From assembly GCF_007558825.1 (NCBI RefSeq), contig NZ_VLTK01000005.1, positions 62,001-126,000 on the forward strand: a stretch of 64,000 bases of DNA. Reading direction: 5' to 3'. Below, one piece after another: positions 1-7,574 of this stretch. Numbering within the stretch: the first letter of the stretch is position 1; each line of letters starts with the position of its first letter. Position numbers and translations under genes: made by a program. The DNA is from Brevibacterium aurantiacum. GTDB taxonomy: Bacteria; Actinomycetota; Actinomycetes; Actinomycetales; Brevibacteriaceae. The notes under the pieces are model-generated. The model made no database searches and was not told the DNA's origin. It worked only from the letters and a program-made list of their open reading frames with translations.

Positions 1-918
1 ATCATCACGAGGGAATCGCTGCACAACGCGATCGCCGTGGTCATGGCCTTCGGCGGCTCAACCAACGCCGTTCTCCACCTGCTGGCCATCGCCCACGAGG
101 CCGGAGTCGAACTCGACCTCGATGACTTCAACCGCATCGGTGACAAGGTCCCGCACCTGGGCAACGTCAAGCCCTTCGGCCAGTACGTGATGAACGATGT
201 GTTCAAGATCGGCGGCGTGCCCGTGGTGATGAAGGCCCTGCTCGACGCGGGACTGCTCAACGGCGACTGCCTGACCGTGACCGGCAAGACCGTCGCGGAG
301 AACCTGGAGAGCATCAATCCGCCGGATCCCGACGGCAAGATCCTCCGCGCGCTCAACAATCCGATCCATGCCACCGGCGGCCTCACCGTGCTCAAGGGCT
401 CGATGGCTCCCGAGGGTGCGGTCGTGAAGTCCGCTGGCTTCGATGCCGATGTCTTCGAAGGCACAGCTCGTGTGTTCAACCAGGAGAAGCCGGCCATGGA
501 TGCCGTGCTGAACGGTGAGTTGAAGAAGGGCGACGTCGTCGTCATCCGCTACGAGGGACCCAAGGGCGGACCAGGCATGCGCGAGATGCTCGCCATCACC
601 GGTGCGATCAAGGGTGCAGGCATCGGTAAGGACGTTCTGCTCATCACCGACGGCAGGTTCTCCGGAGGCTCGACCGGCCTGTGCATCGGCCACGTCGCAC
701 CCGAGGCCGTCGATGGCGGACCGATCGCCCTCGTCCAGGACGGCGACAAGATCACCGTCGACATCGCGGCCCGCTCGATCGAACTCCACGTCGAAGAATC
801 GGTCCTCGCCGAGCGTCGCAAGACCTGGACGATCCCCGAGAACCACCGCCTCACCGGTGTGCTCGGCAAGTACGCCAAGCTCGTGCAGTCGGCCTCCACC
901 GGTGCCGTCTGCTTCTGA
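1..918 (+). CDS. ilvD: Dihydroxy-acid dehydratase, 5'-truncated by the window edge
   Basis: Catalyses dehydration of 2,3-dihydroxy acids to 2-oxo acids, the third step of valine and isoleucine synthesis, in the cytoplasm. The reading frame is open from base 1, so only the C-terminal 305 residues are seen; full-length enzymes have about 560-620. Visible family signatures are the segment [20 protein letters not shown] at the left edge and [20 protein letters not shown] near residue 217 of the fragment. The cluster-binding cysteines of the N-terminal half lie outside the window. A strong GC-rich hairpin follows the stop, so the gene probably ends its transcription unit. Identity is sure; the start cannot be seen. 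Confidence 0.97.
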   Translation: MITRESLHNAIAVVMAFGGSTNAVLHLLAIAHEAGVELDLDDFNRIGDKVPHLGNVKPFGQYVMNDVFKIGGVPVVMKALLDAGLLNGDCLTVTGKTVAENLESINPPDPDGKILRALNNPIHATGGLTVLKGSMAPEGAVVKSAGFDADVFEGTARVFNQEKPAMDAVLNGELKKGDVVVIRYEGPKGGPGMREMLAITGAIKGAGIGKDVLLITDGRFSGGSTGLCIGHVAPEAVDGGPIALVQDGDKITVDIAARSIELHVEESVLAERRKTWTIPENHRLTGVLGKYAKLVQSASTGAVCF

Positions 919-936
919 GTGAGGGAGAGCCATCCA

Positions 937-978
937 TCGCCGAGGCGGTGCGGACCGATGTCCGCACCGCCTCGGCGA
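937..978 (+). terminator. Hairpin terminator after ilvD
   Basis: A perfect 18-bp inverted repeat (937-954 with 961-978) with a 6-base loop starts 18 bases after the ilvD stop. There is no T-run, as is common for actinobacterial terminators. The arms contain the over-represented CGCCGAGGCG variant. Confidence 0.75.
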
Positions 979-1012
979 GCATCAGGGACCGACCAACACG
1001 AGAGGGACAGGC

Positions 1013-1954
1013 ATGCACATCGTTGTGCTCGACGACTACCAGAACGTGGCGGCGGCTTACGCGAATTGGGAGGCGCTTGGGGCTGAGATCGACTTCGTCA
1101 CCCGCCCGATCCGTGACACCGAGGATCTCGTGCGGACAGTGGCCGGCGCCGAGGTCGTCGTTGCGATGCGTGAGCGTACTCTCTTCTCCGCCGCCCGGTT
1201 GTCACGCCTGCCTGATCTGAGGCTGCTGGTGACCACGGGCCGAGTCAACGCCTCCATCGATCTGGATTCCGCCCGCTCGCAGGGGATCACGGTCTGCGGG
1301 ACAGAATCCACCACCTCGGCGACTCCGGAGCTGACATGGGGACTCATCCTCTCGGTTCTGCGCAGCATCCCAAACGAAGATGCCGCCGTGCACTCCGGCG
1401 GCTGGCAGTCGACCGTGGGCGGTGACCTCTTCGGACACAGGCTCGGCGTCATCGGACTGGGCAGGCTGGGCACCCAGGTCGCCCGTGTCGGTGCCGCCTT
1501 CGGCATGGACGTCGTGGCTTGGAGCCAGAACCTCGATGAGACGCGTGCCGCCGATGTCGGGGCACATGCTGTGGGCAAGGAGGAGCTCTTCGCCACCTCC
1601 GACGTGCTGACCCTGCACTACAAGCTCAGCGAGCGCAGCCGCGGACTCGTCTCTGCCGCGGAGCTGTCGCTGATGAAGCCGAGCAGCATCTTCATCAATA
1701 CTTCACGGGCGGGCCTCGTCGACATGGAAGCACTGCAGAACGCATTGGCAGAAGGTCGCATTCGCGGCGCGGGGATCGACGTGTATGACACTGAACCGCT
1801 GCCAGCCGACCATCCTCTGCGCAGCACTCCGAGGACCGTGCTGACCCCGCATCTGGGCTACGTCACCGAGGACACGTACCGAATCTTCTTCACCCAGGCA
1901 GTCGAAGACATCGCTGCTTGGCAGGCGGGGGAGCCGATCCGTCAGCTCACCTGA
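1013..1954 (+). CDS. D-2-hydroxyacid dehydrogenase family protein
   Basis: NAD(P)-dependent oxidoreductase of the D-isomer 2-hydroxyacid dehydrogenase family, 313 residues, cytoplasmic. The dinucleotide-binding motif GVIGLGRLGTQVARV lies near residues 143-157. The family catalytic set is present: Arg in NTSRAG (about 231), Glu in DTEP (about 260) and His in TPHLG (about 280). It lacks the C-terminal ASB and ACT domains seen in the serA product of this window, so it is not the biosynthetic phosphoglycerate dehydrogenase; its substrate is unknown (a hydroxypyruvate or glyoxylate reductase role is possible). ATG 1013 has the purine-rich AGAGGGACAG upstream. It stands alone between the ilvD terminator and a convergent gene. 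Confidence 0.88.
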   Translation: MHIVVLDDYQNVAAAYANWEALGAEIDFVTRPIRDTEDLVRTVAGAEVVVAMRERTLFSAARLSRLPDLRLLVTTGRVNASIDLDSARSQGITVCGTESTTSATPELTWGLILSVLRSIPNEDAAVHSGGWQSTVGGDLFGHRLGVIGLGRLGTQVARVGAAFGMDVVAWSQNLDETRAADVGAHAVGKEELFATSDVLTLHYKLSERSRGLVSAAELSLMKPSSIFINTSRAGLVDMEALQNALAEGRIRGAGIDVYDTEPLPADHPLRSTPRTVLTPHLGYVTEDTYRIFFTQAVEDIAAWQAGEPIRQLT

Positions 1955-2000
1955 GCCCAGGTAAGTCCGCCGACGGCGAAGGGCCGGCCCAGATGCAAGG

Positions 2001-2038
2001 AAAAGGCCCACCCGGAGCGATGATGCTCCAGGCGGGCC
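2001..2038 (-). terminator. Terminator of the aldo/keto reductase gene
   Basis: Read on the minus strand, arms 2038-2025 and 2018-2005 form a 14-bp stem with two mismatches, followed directly by TTTT (plus-strand AAAA at 2001-2004). Placement and T-run favour the leftward reductase gene; it may also stop the rightward dehydrogenase transcript. Confidence 0.65.
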
Positions 2039-2077
2039 CTGACCGAGGTCCTTCGGCGCGAAGCCGACGCGACTGGT

Positions 2078-2899
2078 TCAGTTCACGTCGGCGGGATCAC
2101 CGGACACGCGACCGCCGTTTTCCAGCGAGTCGATGGCGGCCACCTCGGCGGAGGTGAGTTCGAAGTCGAAGACATCGAAGTTCTGGGCCATGCGGTCGCG
2201 GTTGTTCGACTTCGGGAAGACGACATGTCCGCGCTGCAGGTGCCACCGGATGATGGTCTGCGCCCAGGACTTGCCGTGGGTCGACGCGATCTCACCGATG
2301 ACGGTGTCTGCGTAGTCGACCTTGCCCTGTCCGAGCGGGCCCCAGGCCTCGACCTTGATGTCGTGCTCGGTCAGCAGCGGACGGGTCTCGACCTGCTGGA
2401 ACTGCGGGTGGCACTCGATCTGGTCGACGGCCGGGATGATCCCGGTCTCAAGGATCTGCGGCAGGTAGCGGTGGTCGAAGTTCGAGACACCGATCGAGGT
2501 GGTCAGACCCTGATCGCGGTAGGAGGGGAAAGCCTCCCAAGTCTCGACCGAGTTGTTGTTCTCCGGTGTCGGCCAGTGGATGAGGTAGAGGTCGACATGA
2601 TCGAGGCCCAGCTTCTCGAGGCTCTCGCCCAGAGCGCGCTTCGATTCCTCGGCACCGTGGCGGTCGTTCCACAGCTTGGTGGTCACGAAGAGCTCATCTC
2701 GGGCAATGCCGGAGTTCGCAATGGCTCGACCCACGCCCTCTTCATTGCCGTAGACGGCAGCCGTGTCGATGTGGCGGTAGCCGACCTCGAGTGCGTCGGT
2801 GACGATGCGCTCGGTCTCCTCGGGATCGACCTTGAAGACGCCGAAGCCCAGCTGGGGAATGGTCTTGCCGTCATTGAGTGTGAGTGTTGGAACCGTCAA
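2078..2899 (-). CDS. Aldo/keto reductase (2,5-diketo-D-gluconate reductase-like)
   Basis: NADPH-dependent carbonyl reductase with an (alpha/beta)8 barrel, 273 residues. The catalytic tetrad is visible: Asp45 in RHIDTA, Tyr50 in VYGNE, Lys75 in TTKLW and His108 in LIHWP. The C-terminal nicotinamide-cofactor loop contains VVFPKSNNRDR. I place the start at TTG 2899 because AAAGGCGG ends 4 bases before it; this gives the usual N-terminus LTVPTLTLNDGK, whereas starting farther upstream adds 18 residues unlike the family. The gene is monocistronic and has its own terminator. Physiological substrate unknown; general detoxification or keto-sugar reduction are the usual suggestions. Confidence 0.88.
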   Translation of the reverse strand: MTVPTLTLNDGKTIPQLGFGVFKVDPEETERIVTDALEVGYRHIDTAAVYGNEEGVGRAIANSGIARDELFVTTKLWNDRHGAEESKRALGESLEKLGLDHVDLYLIHWPTPENNNSVETWEAFPSYRDQGLTTSIGVSNFDHRYLPQILETGIIPAVDQIECHPQFQQVETRPLLTEHDIKVEAWGPLGQGKVDYADTVIGEIASTHGKSWAQTIIRWHLQRGHVVFPKSNNRDRMAQNFDVFDFELTSAEVAAIDSLENGGRVSGDPADVN

Positions 2900-2948
2900 G
2901 GTGCCGCCTTTCGTCACGAATTGGTGGTCTGTTGTGATGCCAGTGCCA

Positions 2949-2982
2949 GGCACCGCGGTGGCGGTGCCTCTGCGAGCTTATA
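2949..2982 (-). promoter_or_regulatory. Putative -10 box and 5'-end hairpin of the aldo/keto reductase gene
   Basis: On the minus strand TATAAG (2982-2977) could be a -10 element. Just downstream, GGCACCGC (2949-2956) and GCGGTGCC (2961-2968) form a perfect 8-bp stem with a 4-base loop, placed at the expected 5' end of the mRNA. No convincing -35 box is visible. Confidence 0.35.
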
Positions 2983-3138
2983 ACGTGACGATGGTGTCCA
3001 TGCATTCCTGACTGCCGAACCCGACTTGAGTGATCCGTGTCTCGGTGCACTGTCGACGAGCGTAGCCGGAGGACGAGCGAACCCGAAGAATGAACCGCCT
3101 CGGCGCGGGGGAGCGGGACAGCCGGCGGCCGCTGTCCG

Positions 3139-3657
3139 TCAGTCGGCGAAGACGGTGTGCACATCCCCGGTCAGCGACCGACCGCGAAGATCCTTGAGCT
3201 CGAGGACGACTGCCGAGCCGACCACCTCTGCCCCGAGCTCCCTCACAAGAGCTTGAGCGGCGGACAAGGTTCCGCCTGTGGCCAGGATGTCATCGACAAG
3301 GAGCACACGCTCGCCCTTCTTGAGGACATCGGGCCCCTCGATGGTCGCAGTTCCGTATTCGAGTGAGTAGGAGACTGCTGCGGCCGGGCGAGGCAGTTTG
3401 CCTGCCTTGCGGATGGGCAGAATCCCGACTCCTGTCATCGCCGCAATCGTTCCGGCGAAGAGGAAGCCGCGAGCTTCAAGGCCGCCGACGATGTCGAACT
3501 GGCCCTCGAACGGTGCGATGAGCGCCTCGGTGACGGCACGCAGTGCAGGACCATCAGCGATGAGCGGTGAGATATCGCGAAAGTTCACCCCCGGCTGCGG
3601 GTAGTCGGGAATCGAAGTGATCAGGGTCTGTGCGCGTTCGAGATCGGTATTCGTCAC
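3139..3657 (-). CDS. apt: Adenine phosphoribosyltransferase
   Basis: Converts adenine and PRPP to AMP in purine salvage; cytoplasmic. The 172-residue product has the type I PRTase motif VLLVDDILATGGT near residues 120-132, the segment GLEARGFLFAG near residue 60, and the N-terminal DYPQPGVNFRDISPL typical of Apt. I place the start at GTG 3657: it gives the usual length, and the sequence TATCGT lies six bases before it, suggesting a leaderless transcript. In-frame codons farther upstream run through the tandem repeat and have no family similarity. It is divergent from the methyltransferase gene, with the triplicated repeat between them. Confidence 0.93.
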   Translation of the reverse strand: MTNTDLERAQTLITSIPDYPQPGVNFRDISPLIADGPALRAVTEALIAPFEGQFDIVGGLEARGFLFAGTIAAMTGVGILPIRKAGKLPRPAAAVSYSLEYGTATIEGPDVLKKGERVLLVDDILATGGTLSAAQALVRELGAEVVGSAVVLELKDLRGRSLTGDVHTVFAD

Positions 3658-3664
3658 GGGACAA

Positions 3665-3719
3665 CGATACTCGGTGGGGGCTGGCGATACTCGGTGGGGA
3701 GCAACGATACTCGGTGGGG
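3665..3719. repeat. Three 20-bp tandem repeats between apt and pcm, each carrying a -10-like box
   Basis: The 15-mer CGATACTCGGTGGGG occurs at 3665, 3685 and 3705 with a 20-bp period. Read toward apt, each copy contains TATCG followed by T or C; the copy nearest apt gives TATCGT six bases before the GTG start. The array therefore looks like a triplicated promoter -10 region, or an operator with sites spaced about two helical turns apart, in the divergent apt/pcm control region. Confidence 0.6.
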
Positions 3720-3752
3720 AGTAGCGTAGACGCCACCGGATCGGAGGTCGCA

Positions 3753-4358
3753 GTGGAACCCAAACACCCACAGGTCTCGGTCACCGAGGCCTTTTCCCAG
3801 GTACCCCGCGAGTTGTTTCTGCCGAGGGAGGAGCGAGGCTCCGCCTCCAGCAACGTACCGCTGCCGATCGGACATGGCCAGACGAACTCCCAACCGAGCA
3901 CGGTCGCCGACATGCTCGAGCTCCTTGACCCGCAACTCGGTGATCGGGTCCTCGACGTGGGGTCAGGTTCGGGATGGACGACGGCTCTCCTTGGCGTCCT
4001 TGTCGGTCCCAACGGCCATGTGACAGGTGTTGAACGACACGAGAAGCTCATTGAGCGTGCCCAGAAGTCACTGAGCTTGGCCAGAGCGGACAATGGCGAC
4101 GTGGACAGAGTTGAGATCAGGACCGCGACCGCAGGCGTCCTGGGGCTGCCTGACGAAGCGCCCTTCGACCGTATCCTCGTCTCAGCCGGTGCAGAAATGC
4201 TGCCGCGGGAGCTTGTTGACCAGCTGGCGCAGGGAGGCGTCATGGTGATACCGGTCCAGGGTGAGATGCTGAAGGTCCAGCGCTCCAATGCCGAAGTGGA
4301 CGGTGTCACCATCACAAGGCACGGCCGGTACCGCTTCGTCCCATTGGTCCGAGATTGA
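3753..4358 (+). CDS. pcm: Protein-L-isoaspartate O-methyltransferase family protein
   Basis: SAM-dependent methyltransferase that would repair isoaspartyl residues in aged proteins; 201 residues, cytoplasmic. The N-terminal segment VTEAFSQVPRELFLP and the LPIGHGQTNSQPSTVADML segment are family hallmarks (the normal motif being GQTISQP). The SAM motif VLDVGSGSGWTTALL begins near residue 66. The C-terminus YRFVPLVRD is also typical. GTG 3753 is preceded by GGAGG with a 5-base gap, which decides the start; codons upstream would run through the tandem repeats. A decayed copy of its C-terminal coding sequence appears about 1.25 kb downstream, beyond the DUF559 gene. Confidence 0.85.
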   Translation: MEPKHPQVSVTEAFSQVPRELFLPREERGSASSNVPLPIGHGQTNSQPSTVADMLELLDPQLGDRVLDVGSGSGWTTALLGVLVGPNGHVTGVERHEKLIERAQKSLSLARADNGDVDRVEIRTATAGVLGLPDEAPFDRILVSAGAEMLPRELVDQLAQGGVMVIPVQGEMLKVQRSNAEVDGVTITRHGRYRFVPLVRD

Positions 4359-4400
4359 AGACCTCCCACGAGCCGGGGCAGCCGTCGGCCACCCGAACCT

Positions 4401-4451
4401 GCAAAAGCACCGTGCAGGTGGAGTTGTCTCGCAGGTTGAGGTATTCGAAGT
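4401..4451 (+). repeat. 51-bp direct repeat, left copy
   Basis: Starts GCAAAAGCACCGTGCAGGTG and ends near GAAGT. A second copy (5523-5573) lies just after the DUF559 gene; the two differ at about seven positions. In the left copy AACCTGC (4396-4402) and GCAGGTT (4431-4437) are inverted, so it may fold or be a repetitive-palindrome element. Confidence 0.75.
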
Positions 4452-4507
4452 AAACCCGATGAATGTTGTTTATTGTTATTTGATGATATTAGCTGCACTA
4501 TGGATGC

Positions 4508-5518
4508 ATGTATCAAGTGTTTGACACGGCAAGCTTGCTCAGGCTGGGGTTTTCCGATCGTGAAGTTCGCAGGGCGGCCGACTGCTGCCTGGAGCGCGTG
4601 GCTCGCGGTCGATTTGCAGTCCGGCGCAGGTGTGAAGACGAACGCCACCGACGCATTTGGGAATCAATCGACCAAGAGGATTCGAGCCTGCTTGAGCTGA
4701 AGAACGACTTCCGTGACGTACTCGAAAGGCTGAAGGTTCTCATCAGGGCACGAGCCGACAGAATCAACAGCCTGCAGCAGGTTGCCAGTGGCAATTTGCA
4801 CAGTGAAGTCTTCTCTCACATCTCTGCAGCCCTCCTCTGGGAGTTGGAGGTCTCTCGTCCGGTCGACGAACGTGTTGAGGTGATGCGACCGGAAATCAGT
4901 CGGCGTCACACCAATCTGCTCGTCCGGAAGCGAAAGCTCCCGCCTGAGCACGTCGACAGAATCGGAGATGTTGCCGTTACGTCCCTTGCGAGGACGCTCA
5001 TTGACATCGCTCGTGACTACACCTTGGATGTCAGTGTTCCGATGCTCGACAATGCACTGCGCCGGAACCTTGTGACCAACCGAGAACTCCTCGATGTCGT
5101 CGACACGGCCAACGAGGTGAGGAACAGGAATCGTTTGATTACTGCGATCGATTTGACGGATCCGCTCAGGGAGTCACCGGCCGAGTCGATGGTCGCGGTG
5201 CGGTTCTTCGAAAACCAGATCCTCGGATTCCGGCCGCAAGTCGACGTTCGCGATGCTCAGGGGAGATTCGTGGCCCGCGTTGACTTCCTCCATCGGCAGG
5301 CGATGATCATCGTCGAGTTCGATGGGCGAGCCAAATATTTCCTCAATGATCGTGACCACAGAGCGGCTTTTGACAGAGAGCGCGAACGTGAGCGGCAGCT
5401 TCGCGAACTCGGCTACCACGTGGTGAGGGTGTTCTGGAAGGATCTCTTCCGGCAGCGGAGGTTCACGGAGCTTGCCCGATTGGTCAATGCGCGAGTCGCG
5501 CAGTCATTGGATACGTGA
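4508..5518 (+). CDS. AbiEi-like N-terminal domain / DUF559 endonuclease-fold protein
   Basis: A 336-residue protein of a type common in actinobacteria. Residues 1-45 resemble the short winged-helix region of AbiEi-family antitoxins. The C-terminal third resembles DUF559/Vsr-like PD-(D/E)XK nucleases: ESMVAVRFF near residue 226, then RVDF and IIVEFDGRAKY near residues 257-277, which would supply the acidic and lysine residues of the active site, ending in a basic helix and YHVVRVFWKDL. No partner toxin gene is adjacent. The upstream 60 bases are AT-rich compared with neighbours, and the gene sits between two 51-bp direct repeats, so it may be an acquired cassette. CACTAT lies six bases before ATG 4508, compatible with a leaderless mRNA. 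A defence role is inference only. Confidence 0.7.
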   Translation: MYQVFDTASLLRLGFSDREVRRAADCCLERVARGRFAVRRRCEDERHRRIWESIDQEDSSLLELKNDFRDVLERLKVLIRARADRINSLQQVASGNLHSEVFSHISAALLWELEVSRPVDERVEVMRPEISRRHTNLLVRKRKLPPEHVDRIGDVAVTSLARTLIDIARDYTLDVSVPMLDNALRRNLVTNRELLDVVDTANEVRNRNRLITAIDLTDPLRESPAESMVAVRFFENQILGFRPQVDVRDAQGRFVARVDFLHRQAMIIVEFDGRAKYFLNDRDHRAAFDRERERERQLRELGYHVVRVFWKDLFRQRRFTELARLVNARVAQSLDT

Positions 5519-5522
5519 GGCC

Positions 5523-5573
5523 GCAAAAGCACCGTGCAGGTGGAGTCGTTTCGCAGGTTGGGGTAGCTGAAGT
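5523..5573 (+). repeat. 51-bp direct repeat, right copy
   Basis: Same element as 4401-4451, starting 5 bases after the DUF559 stop codon. The two copies bracket the whole gene. Confidence 0.75.
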
Positions 5574-5603
5574 CATCCGCATCCGCTCCCGCTCCCGCCT
5601 CAC

Positions 5604-5648
5604 CTCCGCGCACGCGCCTACCGGTTCGTCCCGCTGATCGACGACCGA
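5604..5648 (+). pseudogene. Fragment resembling the 3' end of a pcm-type gene
   Basis: Frame 3 from 5616 reads AYRFVPLIDDRD, closely matching the last residues of the methyltransferase upstream (GRYRFVPLVRD). Nothing else of such a gene is recognisable, and the rest of 5574-5723 has no supported coding sequence. It may be debris from a duplication that also made the 51-bp repeats. Confidence 0.35.
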
Positions 5649-5723
5649 GACCGAGCCCTTGACGTCAAGAATGAGTCCCGCGACCGCCACAGCCCTCCTA
5701 CACCAACGAGTCTCTCCACAGCC

Positions 5724-7574
5724 CTACACCAGCGAATCCCGCCACGCCTTGTGCAGCTGGGCGAACTTGCCTGCCCCAGAGATCAGCTCGTCGGGCGTGC
5801 CGTCTTCGATGATTCGCCCGGAGTCCATGACGAGGACACGGTCGGCGATCTCCACAGTCGACAGCCGGTGGGCGATGATGATCGCGGTGCGTCCCTCGAG
5901 AACTGTCGCCAGCGCCTTCTGCACCAGCCGTTCGGAGGGGATGTCGAGATGGGCGGTCGCCTCATCGAGGACGACGATGTCCGGGTTCGCTAAGAACACG
6001 CGGGCGAAGGACACGAGCTGGCGCTGTCCTGAACTCAGCCGACCGCCGCGCTTCTTCACATCCGTGTCGTAGCCCTCGGGCAGATTGCGGATATAGGGAT
6101 CCAGGCCGACGGCTGTGGCCGCAGCGATCACCTCGTCATCACCGGCATCGGGATTGCCGATGCGAATATTGTCGGCGATCGTGCCCGCGAACAGGAACGA
6201 CTCCTGGGTGACCATGACGACGCTCTGACGCAGCTGGGCATCGTCAAGATCACGCAGGTCCACCTCGTCGATGGTGATCCGACCTTCGCTGGGATCGTAG
6301 AACCGAGTGACCAACTTGACCAAGGTCGACTTGCCCGCGCCAGTGGCGCCCACGAGCGCCACGATCTCCCCCACTGGGATGCGCAGGTCGAACCGGGGGA
6401 GGACATCGGGACCGTCGCCGTAGGAGAAGCGGACATGATTGAGTTCGATCGAGCGCCCGCTGGGTTTCGAAGAAGGGTCCGCCGCCGAGGTTGCGCCTGA
6501 ACTCTGGTGGGAACTGTGCGCGGGCAGCGCCCTCGGCCTCGTCGGTGCCACCACCTCGGGATCGGTGTCGAGAACAGCGGCCATCTTCTCCAACGCCGCC
6601 GAGGCGGACTGATAGAGGTTGAATGACTGAACCAGTTCATCAAGCGGACCGTAGAACCGGCGCAGGTAGAGGATGAACGCCGCGAGCACGCCGACCTGAG
6701 TCCAATCCTCGATGACGAGCCACGCGCCGACGATGATGATGACCGTCTGCGTGACATTGCCGACCAGCCGAGTCCAGCCCGCGAACCAGGCTACGCCGCG
6801 CAGGGCATCGGTGTTGGCGTCGCGGTACGCAGTGTCCTCGTCCTTGAGGGTGCCGCGGCGATCGGGCTGCCGGCGGTAAGCCTGAACAGCACGGATCCCG
6901 CCCATGGTCTCGACGAAGTGGACGATGACCTTGGCGATCGAGGTCCGAGTCCGACGGTAGGCGTTGCGCTGTGAAGTGTGTGCGGACTTGGTGATGAAGA
7001 ACAGCGGGATGAACCCGAGGAAGACCACGATGGCCAGGGGCACGTCGAGGACGATGAGAGTGACGGCGATGAACGTCATCTCGAACAGGGCCAGCGCCGT
7101 GTCGAAGAGCGAATAGGTGAGGAACTGCTGCACCGACTCCATATCGGAGGTCTGCCGCGACACCAGTCGGCCCGAGGTCGACCTCTCGTGGTAGCCCAAG
7201 TCGAGGCGCTGGATGTGCCCGAACAGGCGAGAGCGGAGAGTGTAGACGACCTTCTGCGCAGTGATGCCGACCAGCCTCGTCGAGGCGAAAGCGAGCACCG
7301 CCGAGGCGATGGCGGAGATGACGAAGGCGGAGACAGCCCGAATCAGCGGCCCCGGATCACCCTCGACAGCTTTCGGAACACCGTTGTCGAGCGCATCGGC
7401 GATGAAGATCGGACCGATGACGAGGAACAGAGCGGTGAGCACGACGATGACGAACAGGAAGATCGCCATTGGCAGATGCGGTCGGACCAGTGAGAGCAGC
7501 AGCGCACGGGCCTTCTTCGCGATGTCCGGCGGAAGCTGCTCGACCTCGTCCTCATTGAGACGGGGAATGCTCAT
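5724..7574 (-). CDS. ABC exporter, fused membrane and ATPase half-transporter (consensus-site subunit)
   Basis: A 616-residue half-transporter with six predicted membrane segments in the first 340 residues (the first around 37-60) and a C-terminal ATPase. Walker A GATGAGKS lies near residue 411, signature LSSGQRQ follows, Walker B reads IVVLDEATAH with the catalytic Glu, and the H-loop is IIIAHR. The start ATG overlaps the stop of the upstream exporter gene in ATGA, so the two are translationally coupled and very likely form a heterodimer. A low-complexity Ser/Ala linker (near residues 350-372) separates the halves. Substrate unknown; drug or lipid export is typical for the family. Confidence 0.9.
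   Translation of the reverse strand: MSIPRLNEDEVEQLPPDIAKKARALLLSLVRPHLPMAIFLFVIVVLTALFLVIGPIFIADALDNGVPKAVEGDPGPLIRAVSAFVISAIASAVLAFASTRLVGITAQKVVYTLRSRLFGHIQRLDLGYHERSTSGRLVSRQTSDMESVQQFLTYSLFDTALALFEMTFIAVTLIVLDVPLAIVVFLGFIPLFFITKSAHTSQRNAYRRTRTSIAKVIVHFVETMGGIRAVQAYRRQPDRRGTLKDEDTAYRDANTDALRGVAWFAGWTRLVGNVTQTVIIIVGAWLVIEDWTQVGVLAAFILYLRRFYGPLDELVQSFNLYQSASAALEKMAAVLDTDPEVVAPTRPRALPAHSSHQSSGATSAADPSSKPSGRSIELNHVRFSYGDGPDVLPRFDLRIPVGEIVALVGATGAGKSTLVKLVTRFYDPSEGRITIDEVDLRDLDDAQLRQSVVMVTQESFLFAGTIADNIRIGNPDAGDDEVIAAATAVGLDPYIRNLPEGYDTDVKKRGGRLSSGQRQLVSFARVFLANPDIVVLDEATAHLDIPSERLVQKALATVLEGRTAIIIAHRLSTVEIADRVLVMDSGRIIEDGTPDELISGAGKFAQLHKAWRDSLV

Noticed and set aside
58-933. 291-codon minus-strand ORF opposite ilvD
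   Set aside because: It is the antisense shadow of a clear ilvD frame; high GC gives long false ORFs. The same applies to 39959-41950 (663 codons) opposite the PucR-type and FAH-family genes.
3665-3719. Tandem repeats as a CRISPR array
   Set aside because: Units are adjacent with 5-base remainders, not repeats with 30-40-base spacers, and no cas genes are present. The same holds for the other tandem arrays.
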